Shown piece by piece: positions 57,811-64,000 of a DNA stretch of 64,000 nt. The number at the start of each line of letters is the position of its first letter. The stretch's first letter is position 1. The translations under genes were made by a program, and so were the position numbers. Origin of the DNA: Cricetomys ansorgei (taxonomy: Eukaryota > Chordata > Mammalia > Rodentia > Nesomyidae); contig JAMJFZ010000770.1 of the NCBI GenBank assembly GCA_026225945.1, forward strand, positions 4,278,001 to 4,342,000, in the 5' to 3' direction. The notes below the pieces were generated by a model that saw only the letters and a program-made list of their open reading frames with translations, had not been told where the DNA came from and did not search any database.

Positions 57811-58004
57811 GTGAGAGGTAGTGGACATCACCTGCTGCTGTTGATGATCAGTCTGTAACATATCTTTGTGTGTGTGTGTTGTGTACCATAAATATATGTA
57901 ATTAGTGTTCTAACAAAAGTAAAAATTTAAGAAGCTAAAAAAAATTTGCAGTGTTCCTCTTTCTGATGCAAAAGGAGACAGATGTGAAATGGGAAGCAAG
58001 TCTC

Positions 58005-58195
58005 CATCATGGAGCTGGGAGTAACAGCTCAGACTCCCAGCATGCACAGAGCTCTGGTTCAGTCCCGGCACTGCATAAACTGTGCCGGTGCCCTTGAGAG
58101 ACAGGCAGGAGCATCGGGACTTCAAGGTCAGCTTCGGCTGCACAGTTCTAGGCCAGGGCTATTGGGTAGGTGGGACCTGAGATACCGGAGCGTGA
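58005..58195 (+). repeat. B4 SINE
   Basis: The ID-type head 'gctgggagtaacagctcaga' and 'ggttcagtcccggcactgca' passes into B1-type 'gtgccggtgcccttgagaga', 'caggagcatcgggacttcaa' and 'ggccagggctattggg'. Confidence 0.65.
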
Positions 58196-59439
58196 GGTGG
58201 CTTCTTCTTTTCGCAGGATCGTGGAATTTCAGAAGTGGATGGAATATTTTGGGTTTCAGTGCCCTGCAAATGATACACAAATGACCCCATGACAGTCATG
58301 CCGGGAGTGCGGCCCCCCCCACCCCCATAGACTACAGGCTACCCGCTGTGGAGATCTTCGAGGCACATTTCAGCTGAGGACTGCCCTATTCAAACTAAAC
58401 ACCCACCCACTCCCTAGTCCCGGCACATCCTGAGAAAAGCCAGACTCCTTGAAAATTCAGTGATGAGTCCACCAGTCATTTCTGGCCACTGACATGTTTT
58501 TGACACCCCTAGTATATTTTGTCCTGTTTTCTCTCCCATCTGCTTGTCTGATGGGCAGGGCAGCTAACTCCCTTCAAGGCTTTTGTGTTTGGCCCTCTGA
58601 TCTTCAAAGGTGGACCCCATCCCTTTCTCAGTCTCCTCTGTCTCCTGGGGTGTCTTTTATCCCCCGGAGGTTTCTTTACTGTGCCATGAAGTGACCAGAT
58701 GCCCCAGACCTCCCTCCCACCCCCAACACACACATATTGCATCTCTCTCTCTCCTTTTTTCCTTCTGAGAGTATGTAGGTCTTGAGGACCAAGTGAAGTT
58801 GAGATGGGAGGAGGGAAGAGAACTTTTTGAATGTAGCTCCTTCTGCCTCTGGGTGATTCTTACCAGCTTTCTAGTGTCAGAGCCCTTACTGTAAAACCCC
58901 ACCTGTGCTCTTACCTGTTTTAGGTGACCTGCCACCCCTGCCTGGCATGCTTTTCTGCAATGCCCAGTGTACTCTGCCAGTGGCAACGGTCTGCATTGTT
59001 CTTTAATTTTGCATCCGGTTCTCACTCATCAGCATGAAATGTCACTGACACAAGAGGGCGGGGACAGGACCTATGTGGGTCTGCACCTCTTCCTCACACA
59101 GGCTGCAACCACGGTCTATCCACCGCTTTGTCCAGTGCGCCAAGCACTGCCCACCCGATGTCTCCATAGGTTACTCTTGGGACTGGCAGGCTGCACCTGG
59201 TATTAAAAAAATATTTGAAACCAAACTGCGATGGTGTATGCACACAGTAAATTGATGACATTAGGTGCCTACCCACCCCAGTGCTCCTAATCCCCCCCCC
59301 CACACACACACGGGGCGGCTGTGGGGGGCACCAAACAAACTGTGCTACTCTTTGTTTTTGGTGACATTGTAATTGCTCATACATTTTTGACTAACTTGAT
59401 TTCTCATTATTGAAATTTATATTATTTATTCAGTGTGTG

Positions 59440-59592
59440 GGGAGGGCTTACAAGTACATGCGTGTGGAGGTCAGAGCACAACTTGCAGGGGCTGGTTTTC
59501 TTCCTTTCACCGGTTGGGACTCATGGATGGAACTCACGTCATCAGGATTGGTGGCAGGTACCTCACCTTTGGGACCATCAAGATGGCCATGT
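59440..59592 (-). repeat. B2-superfamily SINE
   Basis: 'atgcgtgtggaggtcagagc', 'gcaggggctggttttcttcc' and 'ggaactcacgtcatcaggat' are the reverse of a B3-like element. It is the first of two in a row. Confidence 0.65.
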
Positions 59593-59594
59593 TT

Positions 59595-59745
59595 TTACTA
59601 ATTTATTTTATTGTTATTATTGTGTGCACATGTGCCCGTGAGTGCAGGAATACATGGATGTGTATGGGGGTCAGAGAACAACTTTGTGGAGTCAGTTCTC
59701 CTTCCACCATGGACTATCTAGTCATGTGGGACAGAGGGCAGCCGG
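59595..59745 (-). repeat. B2-superfamily SINE, truncated
   Basis: A TTTA-rich tail, then 'gggggtcagagaacaacttt' and 'gagtcagttctccttccacc', repeats the layout of the preceding element. It ends about 190 bases before Dlg5 exon 2. Confidence 0.6.
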
Positions 59746-59937
59746 CAGACTGGACCTCCCTCTACACATCAATCATGATAGAGCAGCAGGGCGTGAGTGT
59801 GAAGAAGGTGGGCAGAATGAGCCGAGTCCAGACACTGCCCACCACGCTTCCCTGTTGCCCTGGTGCCGAGGACTGAGTGCTGTGGCTGAGTGGCCCTTCT
59901 GGGTCCCTGACATATCGGTCTCCCTCTCTGTCTCCAG

Positions 59938-60006
59938 GCTCCACCTACAGTGTTCTGTCCATCATGCCGTCAGACTCAGAGAGCAGCAGCTCCCTCAGCA
60001 GCGTGG
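59938..60006 (+). CDS. Dlg5: Dlg5 coding exon 2 (serine-rich segment)
   Basis: Joined to the single base left by exon 1, this exon completes a Gly codon (residue 102) and encodes through Val 124, leaving one base of codon 125. The peptide STYSVLSIMPSDSESSSSLS follows AEGAG exactly as in mammalian DLG5. The acidic/serine run DSESSSS is a likely phosphorylation-rich linker between the N-terminal domain and the coiled coil (inference). The acceptor is a clean pyrimidine tract ending in CTCCAG and the donor is 'gtgg|gtgagt'. At 69 bp and phase 1 on both sides, it can be skipped without a frameshift. The next exon is not in the window. Confidence 0.93.
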
Positions 60007-61539
60007 GTGAGTTCTCCCGTCCTGGGGACAGTGGATGGGTTGCGGTTTGGGTCACGAACAGGAACAGTCTGGGCGGGGTTCCCACAGTGCGGGACATCAC
60101 TTCTTCCATCTGATTACATGTGAGGTCCTCCTCTGCTGATGTCAGTCTCATTTTCTCTTGTCAACAAAAGTCTGCCTTTGGTGTTAGAAAGGTGGGTGTG
60201 GGAAGCATGTTTGTCTACTTCATTACTTCTTTAGGGTGTAGGCTTACTAAGTGAGTCTGGCCAGCCCCCCAAAAGCTCCTTGTTAAGATTGACTTCTCAT
60301 CCTCATCTGCAAAGGTATAGTGTGTTCTCTGGGGAAGTAGTCAGTCCATGCTGAAATGGATGTTTCCCTACGCCTAGGAGAGTGAGACCAGCCCTGTCTC
60401 AGCTTTCTGGACATGTGCTGGCAGGAAGGCTGCATGACCTTCTAACCTTCCCAAGCTTTTGTGTGACACCTTTGCCCTGTGTCACACCCCCTCCCTACTG
60501 GAAGCCTCCATGTCCTGTATGACTGTGATGGATAGGACATACCTTTAGTGCGATGTCCTGGAGTTGTTGGACTTAAAAGCTCCGCAGGAATCATTTGGTC
60601 CAGTCCCTGTGCTTTCCTGTTACAGGGAGGTGGGAAAGTTGATACCTACAACATGCCTTAGTTCCCAAACCAGCTAAGGCTGCCATCCCATCTGCCAGTT
60701 CGCTTCCTGAACTCTTCATACCAGATGTGAAATAGTGTGTAGGGCAGGTAGTGGTCCCCCGGCTGCTAGATCCCAGGGTAGGAGACTAAAATAACCTCTT
60801 AGAGCATAGGAGGTCAGTGTGATCAGAGGTAAGCAGGTGTCAAGAATGGGCTCCGTGTGTGTTTTCCTGGGCTGCCTTAGTGAAGTCTTGCAGACTGGGA
60901 TTTGGGCCATGGAAATGTGTCTCATAGTTCTGGGGTCAGAAGTCCAGGATTGGAGAGTTGGCAAGGCCATGTTCACCCAAGGGTTCAGGACAGAGTTTGC
61001 TAGCAATTTTCATGTTAGGTTTCTTCGTGAATTGCGCCATCACCTCCACCCTCTCTCTATCTCTGTCTCCCTGTCTCTTTCTGTGTGTATATGTGTACCT
61101 GTGCTAAGGACACCGTCCATACCAGTTTCAAGGCCTATCTCATTCCATTTTGGCCTCACGTTGCTCATCTGTAAAACACCTCATTTCCAAATTTCTAAAT
61201 AAGGTCCACATTCCCCTTTATCTGGATTAGGATGTCAACATCTGAAAAGAGCACATTAGCCTCATAGCTCTCATGATGTCTAGAGTTCAGGAAGCACGTT
61301 CCAGAGAGTCTTGCATTACAGTTTGACTGGAAATAGGATAAACAGGAGGGTGAGGTGAAGCTTCTGTTTCCTGTGTCTTGCTGCCCTTCTCATTGCAGAC
61401 ACGGTCACATTGTCACGCTGAGCTGTCGAGTTTCCAAGGAGCACATATGACCTTGCAGGGGCTCCAGAAAGAGGCTCTGCTTCTCAGAGCATTTACTGCT
61501 TATGCTGAGATTTTGAACATGAGCAGGAAGACGGGATTT

Positions 61540-61652
61540 GTATTTTTCTGACAGGGTCTCTATGTAGCACTGGCTGGCTACAAACTCTTGGTCTTCCTGC
61601 TTCTGCTTCCTGAGTACAGGGATTACAGGTGTGCACTAGTACATGCCTATCT
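61540..61652 (-). repeat. B1-type SINE
   Basis: 'ctgacagggtctctatgtag', 'gctggctacaaactcttggt' and 'gagtacagggattacaggtg' are the reverse complement of a diverged B1-type element. Confidence 0.8.
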
Positions 61653-62794
61653 CATGGCTGAGGGTCAGCAGTGTCCCCAGATGCCTGTTGAGAGTCACGA
61701 GTAGGCTGAGAGCAAATCTTTGATGTGTGTCACATTGCAAGCTCAGCCTGAACTGGTTGTGCCCAGTTCTTTCATGCGAGAGCTGATTGTGTTCCTGTGG
61801 TCAACCCTCTCAAGCTCACAGGAGCCAAGATTTGCTTTTCTTTCTCTTCTGTTCACATCTGAACACCCACGCCCAGTCCCTTAGTCAGTAAGGAAATGTT
61901 ACCTTATACAGCAGGCGTGACTGTGATCAGGCTGAGTACATGAGGATGGGGCTCTGCCCCCTCAGACATATGGTGAGCTGCCTACAATGGCAGTTTAGCT
62001 GTCAGCCAGGCCTGACAGCACCCAGGGCTGTGAGGTCCAATATGGAGCTGCTACCAAGTGGTTATTCACATTTAAATGCCTTAATCAAGTGAAATTTCTA
62101 GTTTCTCGGTCTCATGGGTCATATAATTGATTCTGTAGCCACCTGTGGCCAGGGGTTTCCATCTTGGATGTCACAGGTGACAGTCCAGATGAAGAAGACA
62201 GTGGTTCCTGTAATGTATCTGTATGATCAAAGGTATCTTCCCCAGAAGTCCTGTGCAGGATCTCCTCTCATTGAGGGTACAGGGTCACTGGTCTCTCTCT
62301 CTCTCCAGCTGTGTACAAGCCTGGGTCCTGTGCTAGTATGACTGGGTGCTCATCAGGGGTGCAGGTTCCTGAGCATCTGATGATCAGAAACTGTGGGGTA
62401 GGGGGTCACTATCTGCAGTTAGATAGTGCACCATGCTTAGGGAGGGAGTGGAAATCTGTGATGGGATACATTTGGTCCATTGAAAAGACCAGACTGGTCT
62501 TCTTCATGATTAGACAGTTTCTGCTGGCCCGTGGTGTCCATTGAGGGATAGAGTTTGTCACAGGTACACCAAGGTGGGGGTGCCTGTAAGGTCAGAGGGA
62601 TACCACTTTTATTTGGTCTTTCAGTGTGGGCCTTAGGAAAGGCAAGAAGAGGGTCCTTAGAATAGAAAGATCATGTTCACCTTTCTGCTTCATCTCAAGA
62701 TGAAACAGTGGAGAAGAGCAAGTTTATTCAACAGAGGAAGCCTTGGTAGGCTAAGCCTGGTGGTAGAGTGCTTTTGCTTTGTTGTGGAGACAGT

Positions 62795-63135
62795 GTTGTC
62801 CTAGTTTGCTCTCTGCTGCTGTGATAAACACTGTGACGAAAGCAACCTGAGAGGAAAGGGTTTGTTTGGCTTATACCTTCCAGGTCCATCACAGAGGGAA
62901 GTCAGGGTAGGAGCTCAAGCCGGAGCAGAGGCAGGAACCATGGTTTGTGACTTGCCACCCATGGCAAGCTACTTGCTCCAAGTAGCCTTTTCATATAGTC
63001 TGGGACCACCTTGCCTGAGGAATAGTTCCGTCTACAGTGGGCTGGGCCCTCCTACATCAATGATCGAGACAATTCCCCACAGACATGGCAGAGGCTGATC
63101 TGATCAAGACAGTTCTTCAGTGGAGGGTTGCTCTT
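62795..63135 (-). mobile_element. MaLR (MT/ORR1-type) LTR
   Basis: 'ttgtcctagtttgctctctg', 'tgctgtgataaacactgtga', 'ggaaagggtttgtttggctt', 'gggctgggccctcctacatc' and 'acaattccccacagacatgg' are the reverse complement of the LTR. The outermost 3' part is shortened on the right. Confidence 0.88.
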
Positions 63136-63194
63136 CCCGGAATCTAGAATCTCACTTACCCTAGGCGAGTTGTGAACTGGCTGGGTAGATAGAA

Positions 63195-63348
63195 ACAACC
63201 TTGAACTTCTTACCTCTTGCTGCCGCTTTGTTAGTGCTGGGGCTTACAAGTGTGCACCACCACAGCTAGTCTATGCTAGTGTAGGTGACTAAACACAGGG
63301 CTCCATACATGCTAGGCAAGCACTCTCAACTGAGCTACATCCTAACCA
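63195..63348 (-). repeat. B4 SINE
   Basis: B1-type 'ggggcttacaagtgtgcacc' is followed by ID-type 'gtgactaaacacagggctcc', 'catgctaggcaagcactctc' and 'aactgagctacatcctaacc', the fused B4 order in reverse. Confidence 0.8.
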
Positions 63349-63357
63349 ACGCTTACC

Positions 63358-63530
63358 CTTCATTTATTTATTTGTTTGTTTGTTTGTTTGTTTGTTTATT
63401 TATTTATTTATTTATTTATCTATCTGTTTATTTTGGACAGAATCTCACAATGTAATCCAGGCTGGCCTCTCACTTGCCTCAACTTCCTAAGTCTAGAGGA
63501 TCAGGCTACCACACTCTGCCTGGGAGTGGT
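63358..63530 (-). repeat. TTTG/TTTA simple repeat and B1-type SINE
   Basis: TTTA, TTTG and again TTTA units (63358-63432) precede 'ggacagaatctcacaatgta', 'ccaggctggcctctcacttg' and 'ggctaccacactctgcctgg', a diverged reverse B1-type element. Confidence 0.8.
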
Positions 63531-64000
63531 TTTGTATTTTGGTTCTAGGTGCCCGAGGCCTTACTACTAAAGCTTCCTTTGTCAACAGCCTGGTAGCTAC
63601 AGTGTCCTTCGACTCAGGCTTCTTGGAGGTTAATTTTCATCAGCTTGGCACGTGGCTTCTCTTGAACCCCCATCCTCATTGCAACCAGCACCGGGGATCT
63701 CTCCGGGTGCATTTGTGTGCTGCTGTTCCCCTTCCCATCCATCCTGATCTAATTCCTTAGTAGTCTTTTGAGGCTTTGAGGAGGGGAGGAGCCACTCTTA
63801 GAGTCTGGGAAGCCTTTGGTTCCCTGTAGATGGAGGTAGTGGGAGGTTTCTTATGAACCAGAGAGGTGAATCTCTGGCTTGTGGGAAGGAGATGTGCTGA
63901 AGGATTTCCTTGTGTTCCAGGGAAGGTTCCTGGAAAGGGTAACTTGGCTTCTGCTGGGGGAGGAACCAAGTCAGCGGGGAGGCAAGGAATATTCTCTGTG

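Larger units (their letters stand above)
60007..64000 (+). other. Dlg5: Dlg5 intron 2, 5' part
   Basis: It starts GTGAGT. I searched for the following DLG5 exon (a Thr-Thr-Gly-Lys then proline-rich start) and did not find it before 64,000. Beyond the repeats listed here, 60007-61540, 61660-62790 and 63540-64000 show nothing recognisable. Confidence 0.85.

Noticed and set aside
60007..64000. Dlg5 exon 3
   Set aside because: I searched for the expected Thr-Gly-Lys/proline-rich coding start after a good acceptor and did not find it within the window.

Overview
This is ordinary nuclear DNA from a muroid rodent. The evidence is its interspersed repeats: B1, B2-family, ID and B4 SINEs throughout, MaLR (MT/ORR1-type) LTRs, a URR1-like hAT element, and long CA/TG, GA and tetranucleotide microsatellites. 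I cannot fix the species from the sequence. Almost all open reading frames here are chance or repeat-derived.

The one protein-coding gene I recognise is Dlg5 (discs large MAGUK scaffold 5), on the + strand. Its 5' end lies in a CpG island at about 18,250-19,270. The start codon is at 18,844 in an optimal Kozak context. Coding exon 1 ends at 19,147 on a GTGAG donor. A 40.8-kb intron follows, then a 69-bp coding exon 2 at 59,938-60,006, then the first 4 kb of intron 2. The splice joins in frame (phase 1) and reproduces the DLG5 N-terminus followed by its serine-rich segment. The remaining exons (coiled coil, PDZ domains, SH3, guanylate kinase) are outside the window.

Layout: 1-18,060 is upstream intergenic DNA rich in old SINEs, with two SINEs split by younger inserts and two short tandem-repeat patches. 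18,070-18,150 is a TG/GA tract directly upstream of the CpG island. 18,250-18,843 is promoter and 5' UTR, with GC boxes, a YY1-like site and two 11-codon upstream ORFs. 19,148-59,937 is intron 1. It contains SINEs, two MaLR LTRs, another ERV-type LTR, an ancient L1 broken by later insertions, L2 and MIR fragments, and several microsatellites. 60,007-64,000 is intron 2, with a third intragenic MaLR LTR and B1/B4 SINEs.

I found no new gene system. The items most worth a second look are the YY1-like site that coincides with a strong-context uORF start, the frame-neutral exon 2, nested transposons that give relative ages, two related LTRs 26 kb apart, a perfect 12-bp-arm hairpin at 37,081, and an exact 27-bp repeat shared by 3,915 and 6,190.
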